Under the pieces are notes generated by a model. It was not told the origin of the DNA. It ran no database searches and saw nothing but the letters and a program-made list of their open reading frames with translations. Positions 56,000-64,000 of a stretch of 64,000 bases of DNA are shown here, in pieces (position 1 is the stretch's first letter; each line of letters opens with the position of its first letter). The translations under genes and the position numbers were made by a program. The stretch lies in contig CALNXQ010000003.1 in the NCBI GenBank assembly GCA_942490535.1, positions 930,001 through 994,000 of the forward strand. The letters run 5' to 3'. This DNA is from JAEINY01 sp942490535 (GTDB lineage: Bacteria > Bacteroidota > Bacteroidia > Bacteroidales > Marinilabiliaceae).

Positions 56000-57173
56000 C
56001 TATTGTAAAAAAGCAGCAAGCAATCGCCCCACGTGTTGGCCTGGGGAGCGGATACGAGGCAATTCCCTTACTATGTGCAGGCGTCCATCTTTGCATTTAG
56101 GGCATTTTCCAATGTCAAAGCCGGTGAGCCGTTTGATGCGCTCCGGTGTGGTTTCGACCTCCCTTTTACCCGACAGCTTCTTTTCCACCTCCGATTCATC
56201 CGGCACAAACCGGAGCTGCAGGTTTCGTTTGGTGGTGTGGTTGTAAATGCCATAGCGGCGTATCTTTACAAACCGTTTGGGCAAAATATGCTGACAGAAG
56301 CGGTGTAAAAACTCAACGCCCGTCAGACTCACCGGTTTCTTTTGAGCTTTATCGCGGTAATCTTTGGCCATAAAGGTCACATGTGTATCGCTGATGGCCA
56401 ATATGCGATCATTACTGATGGCCACCCGGTGGGTGTACTGTCCCAGGTACCTGATTACATGCTCGGCACTGGCCATGGAGGGCTCGCAATGTACGACCCA
56501 TTTCTTTTTATAGGCCGCTTGCAGGTGCGTATGGAATCCGTTTAAGGCATCCGCTTTACGCAGCGCCCTTTTCAGTCCATCCAAACATTTGCCTTTAAAC
56601 GCATCGCTTAGTTGCTGTACGGGATAGAGAAAATGCTCGTATTTCCCGATGGGTTTCCAGAGTACCTTTAAGGGTGTATCCTGCAGCCGGTACCAGGCAA
56701 TGGATGTGGGGATGCAGGCTGAGGTTTTGTCCCCAGGTATGCAGCATACAAACAGCCCCGCTCTCCACGCCGTAGTGGGTGTATCCAAAACTGTGCAATG
56801 TATGCGCTACTGCGGCAAACAGTATTTTGTAATAGAGGCTGGGGTTAAACAAACAAATGGCATTGAGCTGGTGAGGCACGGTAAAAATAATGTGATAATG
56901 CTTCACGGGCAGCGTTTGGGCCATTAGCTTTTCCACCCACAGGGCTTGTCTGGAGGCCAGACACTTGGGGCAATGACGGTTTCCACAGCTGTTATAGCTG
57001 TAGCGCACCTGGGAACAGCTATCGCAGTGTTCCTCGTGGCCGCCAAGCACCGACGTACGGCACTGCAAGACATCGAACAGCACTTTCATTTTATCGGGCG
57101 AAGGATGATACTTTTCGATGTACTGTTGGCCAAAACGTTTAATAATAGCGGCCAATTCTAAATTGCTGCGCAT
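56000..57173 (-). pseudogene. IS91-family transposase, frameshifted
   Basis: The N-terminal frame (57173-56595) holds CDSCSQVRYSYNSCGNRHCPKCLASRQALWVEKL and HTWGQNLSLHPHIHCLVPAAGYTLKG; it then runs off frame near 56670. The remainder is read in a second frame to 56000 (WKPIGKYEHFLYPVQQLSDAF ... VIRYLGQYTHRVAISNDRILAISD ... CPKCKDGRL). Together the frames cover a complete transposase of about 385-390 residues, so one indel inactivated it. It belongs to a different subfamily from the intact copy at 46575. Confidence 0.78.
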
Positions 57174-57176
57174 GGT

Positions 57177-58076
57177 TTAGCTGCGGTGATAGAGCGCGTC
57201 CAGCGGACTGTGTGGTTTAATGTGCGGACACTGGGCTACGTGCAGGTAAATCATGGTGGTGGTAATCTCAGCATGTCCCAACAGTTCTTTGAGCGTTACA
57301 ATATTGAGGCCTTGTTCCAACAGGTGGGTGGCATAACTGTGGCGCAGCGAATGGAGGTTGACCGCCTTGGAGATGGAGGTTTTTTTGAGGTTTTCGCGCA
57401 TCACCCACGACAAGCCACGCACACTGTATTGACCGTTGGCCTCCTTGCCATTGAAAAGCCAAATGTGCGGATTTTCAGCCGCCAGGTATTTTTTTAGTCC
57501 GGAGGCCATTACTTTTGAAAGCGGCACAATGCGGTCTTTCTTGTACTTGGATTGCCGGATGTGAATGGTCATCCGCTCAAAATCGACATCCGCAATCTTC
57601 AAGTTGATGACTTCTTGCCCGCGCAATCCGGCCGAATAAGTGAGGGTGAGTAAAATACACTGTTTAAGCAAGGTCGGCGCTGCAAAAAGCTCCTTTAACT
57701 CCTTTTGATTCAGAATAACCGGCAGTTTAGTCTGGTGCTTTAAGGAAGGCAAGGCAATGGCTTTTTTATTCATACCCAGCAGGCGGTAATAATACCTTAA
57801 GCCATAGACCATGTGCTTAAAACTGCTGCGCGAAGGAGACTTGGGGTCACGCGCCAGGGCCACCAGGTATTCATTAATCTCCTCCTCGCAAAGGCTTTCG
57901 GGCAGTTGCTTAAAGTGTATCACAAACAGGGCAATGCGTCTGATGTAGTTGTTAAAAGTACTCGGGCTCTGTCCGCGAAGCGTTACCTGGTGACTCATTT
58001 TGGTTACCACAGAAGCAAACTCAGGAACGTAAGCAATGGCTTGTTCCACAATGGTTAATGATGTTTTCTTTCTCAT
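57177..58076 (-). CDS. Tyrosine recombinase paired with the second IS91-like transposase
   Basis: 299 residues. Core-binding region (SPSTFNNYIRRIALFVIHF), catalytic Arg in YSAGLRGQEVINL, LHSLRHSYATHLLEQG, LLGHAEITTTMIYLHVA and the C-terminal HSPLDALYH, again similar to integron integrase ends. All catalytic residues are present. It lies 3 bp before the broken transposase gene on the same strand, and its 5' end faces attC-like site 5. Confidence 0.82.
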   Translation of the reverse strand: MRKKTSLTIVEQAIAYVPEFASVVTKMSHQVTLRGQSPSTFNNYIRRIALFVIHFKQLPESLCEEEINEYLVALARDPKSPSRSSFKHMVYGLRYYYRLLGMNKKAIALPSLKHQTKLPVILNQKELKELFAAPTLLKQCILLTLTYSAGLRGQEVINLKIADVDFERMTIHIRQSKYKKDRIVPLSKVMASGLKKYLAAENPHIWLFNGKEANGQYSVRGLSWVMRENLKKTSISKAVNLHSLRHSYATHLLEQGLNIVTLKELLGHAEITTTMIYLHVAQCPHIKPHSPLDALYHRS

Positions 58077-58172
58077 AACGGTAAATTTTATTGTTAATAA
58101 TTCCAGTTATGAGTATTCGAAATAATAGGATAATAATGTTACATTTGAAGGGCACTATCCCGCAGGGATTTA

Positions 58173-58301
58173 GTTCAACAGCGGCTTATAGCCTATACCG
58201 CTGCTCAGTTTGAAAGTTAATTTGGTTTGCGAGGTTGGGTGATTTAATGTAACTATGTGAATCAAACAAAAAGCGGAACAGGCCATAGCCGCAACACGTT
58301 A
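58173..58301 (+). repeat. attC-like site 5
   Basis: R'' core GTTCAAC (58173-58179), left arm AGCGGCTTATAGCC with CCGCTGCTCAGTTTGA, and right arm TCAAACAAAAAGCGGAACAG with GGCCATAGCCGC. R' is ACACGTTA (58294-58301), immediately followed by intron 3. 129 bp. Its matching cassette start (GTTGAAC) is not found upstream in the expected place, consistent with disruption by the IS modules. Confidence 0.68.
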
Positions 58302-59142
58302 TTGCGACACGAGGTCGCATAAATGATTGTTTTACAATCATAAATTAAAGATTGATAAAACCTACTGTTTCTCCAGTAGTATCCTATTAGGGCATCTGAT
58401 GTATGGTGCAGCCATTATCGGGTGAAGCCCTTAAGAAACAGTACCAAATGCGGGGTTGCATACCCCATAGCAGGGCAGGAAACCGCGAGGTGGATGGTCT
58501 TCGGAGTCTCAATGCCGATTTAGGGCTTGGATGAGTGAACATGGTTAAAACATTTGAATGTCCGTAACTGCCGACAGAGCGTAGAAGCGAAATACGAAGT
58601 ATTCATGAAGGACCTATAAGATAAACACATCCTGAGTAAAAAGAGAATGATACGCTTTAGACCAAAATAGTAGGCTGACAGGCTATGGTCGTTTAACGCA
58701 GACCATACGGGAATGTAGATCAGCCGGCAGACAGGATGAACCTAAATTCACAGAATCTGTCATTTATGCGGAACGTGGAAGCTCGATGTTCTCACCGCCA
58801 GCAGGCGGTTAAAACCGTAACCGTAAGGCATCGGGAATCATCGAACAGAGAGGATGGAACAAGCGAATGCCTTCCTGTAATGGGTTGGATAGTGATTGAG
58901 CTTTGGCAACATGATCACCGATGAAAATCGGCCCACCTCCATCTGGTACTTTATGGCAAAATACATTGTAGAACCTGCTTATGGAAGAAAGCAAATGAGC
59001 GAGAACAGAACTTCATCGTGTGCACTCCCATCCCGATGTAATACCTGGGAAACCATACAATGGCGTCAGGTTATTCAAAAGGTGAACAGGCTACAACGCA
59101 GAATTGCTAAAGCTGTTCAGAAGAAGCAATGGGCCAAAGCTA
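58302..59142 (+). mobile_element. Group II intron copy 3, 5' part (split by IS66)
   Basis: Same 5' end TTGCGACACGAGGTCGC. The 5' exon ends CGTTA, a perfect match to the TAACG loop. Relative to copies 1 and 2 it has 48 extra bases (about 58593-58640) in the 5' RNA region. The ORF is cut at residue 48 of the 510-residue reading by the IS66 insertion. The last eight bases, CAAAGCTA (59135-59142), are the target duplication. Confidence 0.88.
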
Positions 59143-59227
59143 GTAAGCATTCGGCCTCGCACGTCACAAGAGCTTAAAAGGGAGAGTGTCTAACTGTCCA
59201 TAGAATCCATGGACAATTCTCACTATT

Positions 59228-60865
59228 CTAAGAGTTCTTCCAGTTGTGGGGCAAAAGATCAGCTAAGTCTAATGAGTAGTCATTATTGTAGACGGGTATC
59301 TTGGTTAATACGTCGGTCAGCCATTCTCTTGGGTTGACATCTGCAGCTTTGCAGCATCCAAGCAATGAATATATGACAGCAGCATTTTCGGCTGCATCAT
59401 GGTTGCCACAAAACAAATAGTTTTTACGACCTAATGCCAAAGGCCTGATGGCGTTTTCGGCCAGATTATTATCAATCTTGTAACGGCCATCGAGGTGGTA
59501 GCGCGATAAGCGGTGGAAGATGTTGTATGTATATGACAGCGCCCTGCCCATTCTACTTTTGGGCAATGCCTTGGGATAATATTTTACAATCCATTTTTCA
59601 AATGCTACCATAATTGGATATGCCAGGCGCTTGCGCAACTCTGCTCTTTGCTTATCATCCAACCCTTGTTCGTTGGCCATGGTTTCAACCTGGTAAAGTT
59701 TGCCGATTTGCGCTAGAGCATATTCAGCTCCGGCTTTGTCTTCAGCAAGGCTTTCTTCAAATTTACGGCGTGCATGCGCCCAGCATGCCAGCAGCAGAAC
59801 ACCTTTCTTTTGTTCGTAAATAGAATAGGCTTCGTAACCATCGGTTTGGATAGCTCCTTGGAAACCTTGCAACAGTTCAACCACTACTTTTTGAGCCCGT
59901 GAGCCTTTATCGTAATGAAAGTAAACCAGTGGCTTTATTACCGAGCGTACCATCCACAGGTAGGCTTTAACCGTTTTGTGCTTTTCGTTGTTAACAACCG
60001 GCACGGTACTTTCATCTACCTGGATGTAGTCGGATTCTTGTACCAACTCTTGTAATCGGAAGTATAAAGCACGGAGTAAATCGCAACTACCCTGGAACCA
60101 ACCGTTGATGGTTGAAGCCGGTAAACTGATACCTGTTTGCTTCAACATGCTTATCTGACGATAAAACGGCAAGTGGTGCTGATATTTATTGATTAAGAGC
60201 TCTGCTAAAAGCGAAGCCCCGGCATTGCTGCGTGGTAAAGGCAAAGGAGGAAGTGCTGCAATCTGCACAGCTGGTTCTTCCTGTTCTTGCAAAGCTTGTT
60301 TAACCGCATACTTATGTCGGATAATCCGTCGTACATACAACTCTCCTGGTTTATGTTCCAATACTTCGGTTACTTCTTCACCAATACGCACCCAATTGTC
60401 ATCAATACTTTCCGGTTCGATAATTTCTTCTTCCCGGCGAAGCTCTTCTGGCAAGGGCAAACGTACAGGTTTCTTTTTTGTCTTTTGTGGCTGTTTACGT
60501 TTGTAAGCCAATAACTCCTTGTCGGCCTCCTCAGCCAATGCCTCTTCTTCGGGCAATAGTTCCAGCCCGTCAAAGTCTATTTTGCGTTGGTTGGGATCGG
60601 AAGGAATAAAGCGTTCACTGGAGGCTTTCCAGAACCGGCGGCGAAACCAAGCCAGCTGGTCTGTCAGTTTATTAAGTTGCTCTGCTTGTTTTTGGATCAC
60701 CTCTTCCTTTTTATGAAGAAGTGCTTCCTGCTCCTTATTTTGAGCCTTAAGAGCCTCCACATAACCATCATCTGCCTGGCGCAAACGTGATAGTTCACAA
60801 TACATCTCGTCACGCTCCTGAAGCAACTGCTGAATCAATAAATCGTTGGCTGAATCCTGGCTCAT
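59228..60865 (-). CDS. tnpC: IS66 transposase TnpC
   Basis: 545 residues. N-terminal leucine-zipper-like coil (EEVIQKQAEQLNKLTDQLAWFRRRFWK), the IS66 zinc-binding-like region (RIIRHKYAVKQ), DDE core (IQVDESTVPV, IQTDGYEAYSIYEQ, CWAHARRKFEE, IDNNLAENAIRPLALGRKNYLF) and the C-terminal IS66_C segment (LLGCCKAADVNPREWLTDVL). Full length, intact. Confidence 0.93.
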   Translation of the reverse strand: MSQDSANDLLIQQLLQERDEMYCELSRLRQADDGYVEALKAQNKEQEALLHKKEEVIQKQAEQLNKLTDQLAWFRRRFWKASSERFIPSDPNQRKIDFDGLELLPEEEALAEEADKELLAYKRKQPQKTKKKPVRLPLPEELRREEEIIEPESIDDNWVRIGEEVTEVLEHKPGELYVRRIIRHKYAVKQALQEQEEPAVQIAALPPLPLPRSNAGASLLAELLINKYQHHLPFYRQISMLKQTGISLPASTINGWFQGSCDLLRALYFRLQELVQESDYIQVDESTVPVVNNEKHKTVKAYLWMVRSVIKPLVYFHYDKGSRAQKVVVELLQGFQGAIQTDGYEAYSIYEQKKGVLLLACWAHARRKFEESLAEDKAGAEYALAQIGKLYQVETMANEQGLDDKQRAELRKRLAYPIMVAFEKWIVKYYPKALPKSRMGRALSYTYNIFHRLSRYHLDGRYKIDNNLAENAIRPLALGRKNYLFCGNHDAAENAAVIYSLLGCCKAADVNPREWLTDVLTKIPVYNNDYSLDLADLLPHNWKNS

Positions 60866-60934
60866 TTATCCCCTTGTGAATGATACCTAAAGATAGTAAA
60901 ATCAAGGGGTACAGCCAAAAATGAGGTCTTTTTT

Positions 60935-61285
60935 TTAAGTGTTTTTTCGACGTTTTTTCAATCGCCTGCTTATGGGTTTTACATTGCTTACAATGGCCAT
61001 CAACTCTTGCCATCCGATGGGTTGCGACAAAATGTTTTCATCGAAAGTTGGCAGCTTAAAAACACCGTTCTCCAGCTTCTTGTGGTAGATCACCAAACCC
61101 CCATGTTCCAGATGCAGGATCTTCATGATGGTCAGATTGCGATTGACGAAAATAAACACCTCACCGTCCTGCACGTTACGTTTCATAGCAGATGAAACAA
61201 TGCCACTTAGCGTATAAAAACTCTTGCGCATATCAACCGGTGCCGGGTAAAGAAAGTATTGCAGCTTCCCGTGTAAATGAAACAT
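60935..61285 (-). CDS. tnpB: IS66 accessory protein TnpB
   Basis: 116 residues, matching IS66 Orf2: YFLYPAPVDMRKSFYTLSGIVS, VFIFVNRNLTIMKILHLEHGGLVIYHKKLENGVF. It is required with TnpC for transposition in this family. It lies between tnpA (9-bp gap) and tnpC (69-bp gap). Confidence 0.9.
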   Translation of the reverse strand: MFHLHGKLQYFLYPAPVDMRKSFYTLSGIVSSAMKRNVQDGEVFIFVNRNLTIMKILHLEHGGLVIYHKKLENGVFKLPTFDENILSQPIGWQELMAIVSNVKPISRRLKKRRKNT

Positions 61286-61294
61286 AGGCTACAA

Positions 61295-61635
61295 TCAATA
61301 CAGGTGAACAATCGTTTTTAATAACGCCGGATCAATATGCCCTCGGACTTGCAATCGGGTACCGTTGGGAAACGTGAACTCCAAGTCGTTCACTCCTTTC
61401 ACCGGACAGTTGTCCCTCGGCGCAACAGTCAAATGGGCAGCCGCCCCCGCGATTGGTTGCTGTTCCATTAATAAGGGGACAAACTCTTTGGGCGCTTCTT
61501 TTTCCTTAGTAGTTTTTGCCAACGATAAAATGTTGATACTGCAAAATCCTGGTTGGTACAAAAATCCCGGACCGTTAAACCTGACGATAAATAATCTTGA
61601 TAAAGCCTTCTAAAACTGGATTCGAAGATACGCAT
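61295..61635 (-). pseudogene. tnpA: IS66 TnpA in two frames (mutation or -1 frameshifting)
   Basis: ATG 61635 starts MRIFESSFRRLYQDYLSSG ... DFAVSTFYRWQKLLRKKK, the usual HTH-like TnpA N terminus, and stops after about 55 codons. The remaining part (KEAPKEFVPLLMEQQ ... LEFTFPNGTRLQVRGHIDPALLKTIV) lies in the -1 frame and overlaps at AGG AAA AAG AAG. A slip on G AAA AAG would join them. Confidence 0.7.
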
Positions 61636-61700
61636 TGTTTTTGAAGCAAAACTAGCCGACTAATATGGACTAGACAATATGTATCAGGCCGTATGCTTAC

Positions 61701-62309
61701 CAAAGCTAAGGCTCTGATGTATCTTCTAAGTAAATCATTTTTTGCAAAATTACTGGCTGTTTTCAGAGTCACCACTAACAAAGGCGGAAAGACTGCCGGC
61801 GTGGATGGTGAAATATGGCAGGATGGGCACACTAAGCTTCATCAAGCCAAAAAGCTGACAACCAGAGATTACTCTCCAAAACCATTGCGACGGGTTTACA
61901 TTGCTAAAAAGAATGGAAAGAAACGCCCGCTAAGCATCCCAACCATGAAGGATAGAGCTATGCAAACACTACACGCATTGGCACTTGAACCTTTCGCAGA
62001 AACCACCGCTGATCCGAACTCTTATGGATTCAGACCCCGCCGTGGATGCAACGATGCCATAGCGCAATGCTTTCTGATGCTTTGCAGGAAAGTCTCGGCA
62101 CAATGGATATTTGAAGCGGATATAAAAGCCTGCTTTGATGAAATCAGCCATGAATGGCTATTGGACAATATTCCAACAAACAAATCCATTCTCGCTAAAT
62201 GGCTCAAAGCCGGATTTATCGAAAAGAAACAATTGTTTCCAACCCATAAAGGTACACCACAAGGAGGAACCATTTCGCCACTGTTAATGAATATGGTATT
62301 GGACGGAAT
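61701..62309 (+). mobile_element. Group II intron copy 3, internal part (3' end deleted)
   Basis: Resumes after the IS66 with the duplicated CAAAGCTA and continues through RT blocks (AGVDGEIW, SYGFRPRRGCNDA, GTPQGGTISPLL) to TTGGACGGAAT at 62309. There identity with copies 1 and 2 stops, before the YADD motif. The 3' half of the ORF, domain V and the 3' exon are gone. The copy is dead. Confidence 0.88.
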
Positions 62310-62447
62310 AGCTGTTCCTGCATTCTTTGACTACCTCTAACTGATTTAGCAGAAAAAGATTCAGCAATACATAAACCCTATAAATGCATAAAAAACCAGG
62401 TTCCTTCAGTAATTAGTATATTTGACAGGTTGCTCATGTATAAAGAA

Positions 62448-63029
62448 ATGGAAAAGAAAATATTAATCAATCATATCAAAAGCTATGTAGACATAAGCCC
62501 CGAAGAGGAAGTCCTGCTTTTAGATAAAATTAAACTGCGCAGCTATTTAAAAGGGCAATATGTGACCCAAGCCGGGGATATTTGCCGCAACGATAGTTTC
62601 GTGATTTCGGGGTGTTTGGTTACTTTTTGCGTGGATGGTAAGGGGAAAGAGCATGTTTTAAACCTATCGATAGAGAATTGGTGGACAGGCGACTTTGGCA
62701 GTTTCATAGGACAGTCGCCTGCCAAGTATCATGTTAAATGTATCGAAAACACCTTATTGGCTCAAATATCCTATGGCGATTACCAAGATCTTTTTGCGTC
62801 CATACCAAAGCTCGAAAGATTCTTACGACTAGTCCTTCAGCAAGAGTATGTGGATGCTGAGAATAGGGTGATTGATAATTTTATTTTACCGGCCAAAGAG
62901 CGGTATCGTATTTTCTGCGAAAAATACCCTGAAAAAATACAAAGAGTACCGCAGTATATGGTGGCATCATACCTGGGAATAACCAAAGAATTTTTGAGTA
63001 AAATCCGCAAACAAATACACCATGGTTAA
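62448..63029 (+). CDS. Crp/Fnr-family transcriptional regulator
   Basis: 193 residues from ATG 62448 (an upstream in-frame ATG at 62430 is less likely). A cyclic-nucleotide-binding-like barrel (YLKGQYVTQAGDICRNDSFVISGCLVTFCVDG) leads through a helix to a C-terminal HTH (VPQYMVASYLGITKEFLSKIRKQI). No Cys cluster, so it is not an Fe-S Fnr. It precedes the threonine dehydratase gene by 85 bp on the same strand. Confidence 0.82.
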   Translation: MEKKILINHIKSYVDISPEEEVLLLDKIKLRSYLKGQYVTQAGDICRNDSFVISGCLVTFCVDGKGKEHVLNLSIENWWTGDFGSFIGQSPAKYHVKCIENTLLAQISYGDYQDLFASIPKLERFLRLVLQQEYVDAENRVIDNFILPAKERYRIFCEKYPEKIQRVPQYMVASYLGITKEFLSKIRKQIHHG

Positions 63030-63114
63030 TCTAGTTTAACCGCTTTTATTAATCTGCATTATTTTTCGATAAACCATCGTGTTCTACTTTTGCCACATCT
63101 AAAAATAGAAATCG

Positions 63115-64000
63115 ATGGATATTCTACACGAAATAATTGATGCTGAAAAGCGCATACGCCAGTACATTCTTAAAACGCCCGTTTTAGAATCAAAAGAACT
63201 CAGTAAACTAATTGAAGGTAAAGTCTACCTCAAACTCGAGAGTGAGCAACATACAGGTTCGTTTAAAGCCCGGGGCAGTCTAAATAAAGTACTATCCCTT
63301 ACGCCGAGCGCGAGAAAAAGAGGACTGGTAACAGCTTCGACGGGCAATCATGCACTTGGTTTTGCACGTGCTTTGGAGATTGTACATTGCAAGGGTGATA
63401 TTTATCTGCCCGAGAATGCCTCTGTTGCCAAAGTAAAAACCTTGGCCAATTACAATGTTTCATTAAAATTTCAGGGTTCAAACGGCTTGGCTACCGAAAT
63501 GGCTGGTAAAGAAAATGCACTCAAAGAAGGTAAAATATGGGTTTCACCTTATAACGACCTTCAGGTTATGGCAGGTCAAGGGACCATCGGCATTGAACTT
63601 ATTGAACAGCTTGATCATTTCGACTATGCTTTGATTAATGTGGGAGGTGGTGGTTTAATTGGGGGCACAGGCACCTATCTTAAAGAGAAAAGGCCCCGTA
63701 CCAAAGTTATTTCATGTCAACCGGTAAATGCCCCGGAAATGGCGATGAGTATTGAAGCCGGAGAAATTGTAGGGCTCACAGAGCCTTTATACACCATTGC
63801 TGATGGGTGTGCTGGAGGAATCGAAGAAGGCTCAATTACGTTTCCCGTATGTCAGCATGTGATAGACGAGAGCATGCTGGTTTCCGAAGCAGAAATTGTG
63901 TCGGCAATGCGCTTCGTAGCCCATACACACCATAAAATTATCGAAGGTGCGGCGGCTGTTCCGGTGGCTTGTCTTATCAAAAACAAAGAACACTTTAAAG
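63115..64000 (+). CDS. Threonine/serine dehydratase (5' part, runs off the window)
   Basis: At least 295 residues, open to the window end. A PLP fold type II enzyme: KLESEQHTGSFKARGSLNK with the PLP-binding Lys (SFKARG), STGNHALGFARA, and the phosphate-binding glycine loop NVGGGGLIGGTGTYL. The pattern fits threonine ammonia-lyase or serine racemase-like enzymes without visible ACT domain so far. The start ATG 63115 follows an AT-rich stretch. Confidence 0.88.
   Translation, partial: MDILHEIIDAEKRIRQYILKTPVLESKELSKLIEGKVYLKLESEQHTGSFKARGSLNKVLSLTPSARKRGLVTASTGNHALGFARALEIVHCKGDIYLPENASVAKVKTLANYNVSLKFQGSNGLATEMAGKENALKEGKIWVSPYNDLQVMAGQGTIGIELIEQLDHFDYALINVGGGGLIGGTGTYLKEKRPRTKVISCQPVNAPEMAMSIEAGEIVGLTEPLYTIADGCAGGIEEGSITFPVCQHVIDESMLVSEAEIVSAMRFVAHTHHKIIEGAAAVPVACLIKNKEHFK

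Larger units (their letters stand above)
36340..58301 (+). mobile_element. Integron-like gene-cassette array
   Basis: Cassette 1: 36341-37494 (two small genes). Cassette 2: 37495-37497 joined to 39731-45654 once intron 1 is removed (restriction-modification). Cassette 3: 45655-48053 (recombinase plus IS91-like transposase). Cassette 4: 48054-48993 (HEPN-like gene). Beyond that, an intron, a secreted repeat protein, ISNCY and IS91-like modules and a fifth attC-like site (58173-58301) show later disruption. Each of cassettes 1-4 begins with bases complementary to its own 3' R'' core (10, 9, 8 and 7 nt). All genes of cassettes 1-4 point away from the recombinase. Confidence 0.72.
59143..61700 (-). 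mobile_element. IS66-family insertion sequence (complete)
   Basis: 2558 bp. Ends are GTAAGCATTCGGCC at the left and, read inward from the right, GTAAGCATACGGCC (13 of 14 identical). It is flanked by the 8-bp duplication CAAAGCTA (59135-59142 and 61701-61708), the size typical of IS66. It carries tnpA, tnpB and tnpC on the minus strand and interrupts intron copy 3. Confidence 0.93.

Overview
The window looks like chromosomal DNA of a member of the Bacteroidota. The clues are a Por-type (T9SS) C-terminal sorting domain, a Reg_prop/Y_Y_Y sensor kinase, a CusA pump fused to its outer-membrane channel, weak Shine-Dalgarno sequences, and IS66, ISNCY-like and IS91-like elements of Bacteroidota type. 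I cannot name the genus. Core genes have moderate GC; the accessory block at about 36.3-53.8 kb is visibly AT-rich in many of its genes.

Layout. 0-5.1 kb: an IS remnant, two small outer-membrane proteins, two DUF1254/DUF1214 secreted proteins and a wrecked outer-membrane gene. 5.3-9.6 kb: a TetR regulator and a large sensor kinase. 9.7-12.4 kb: a LysR regulator with a YeiH-type exporter, then a short-chain dehydrogenase. 12.5-13.0 kb: a non-coding array of palindromes spaced about 41.6 bp apart. 13.1-23.1 kb: an RNA/DNA methylase, a CusRS-like two-component pair, CusA-CusC fusion, CusB, a DmeF-like CDF transporter and a GDCCVxC protein, which together form a metal-resistance block. 23.2-31.6 kb: an ankyrin/phosphoesterase lipoprotein and the phosphate operon pstSCAB-phoU-kinase. 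31.6-34.7 kb: a two-part methyltransferase and exodeoxyribonuclease III.

The most interesting part is 35.1-58.3 kb, which reads as an integron-like gene-cassette array. A tyrosine recombinase (35103-36245) is followed by an attI-like region and then by at least five attC-like sites of 124-133 bp. In four consecutive cassettes the few bases after the previous core G (TTRRRY position) are exactly complementary to the left core (R'') of the site at the far end of the same cassette. This is the signature expected when a cassette inserts by recombination at G/TT. The cassettes carry two small membrane/secreted proteins, a three-gene Eco57I-like restriction-modification system, a recombinase plus IS91-like transposase, and a HEPN/MltR-like protein. 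A T9SS-secreted repeat protein follows, after a site whose core no longer matches.

Three copies of one group II intron sit in this array, each immediately after the attC core CGTTR. The intron carries a loop (TAACG) complementary to that core. Its domain V has an AGC triad, so it is not an ordinary group IIC-attC intron. Removing intron 1 in silico restores a 9-nt core match. The third copy was split by an IS66 element (8-bp duplication CAAAGCTA) and has lost its 3' part. The window ends with a Crp/Fnr regulator and the start of a threonine dehydratase gene.
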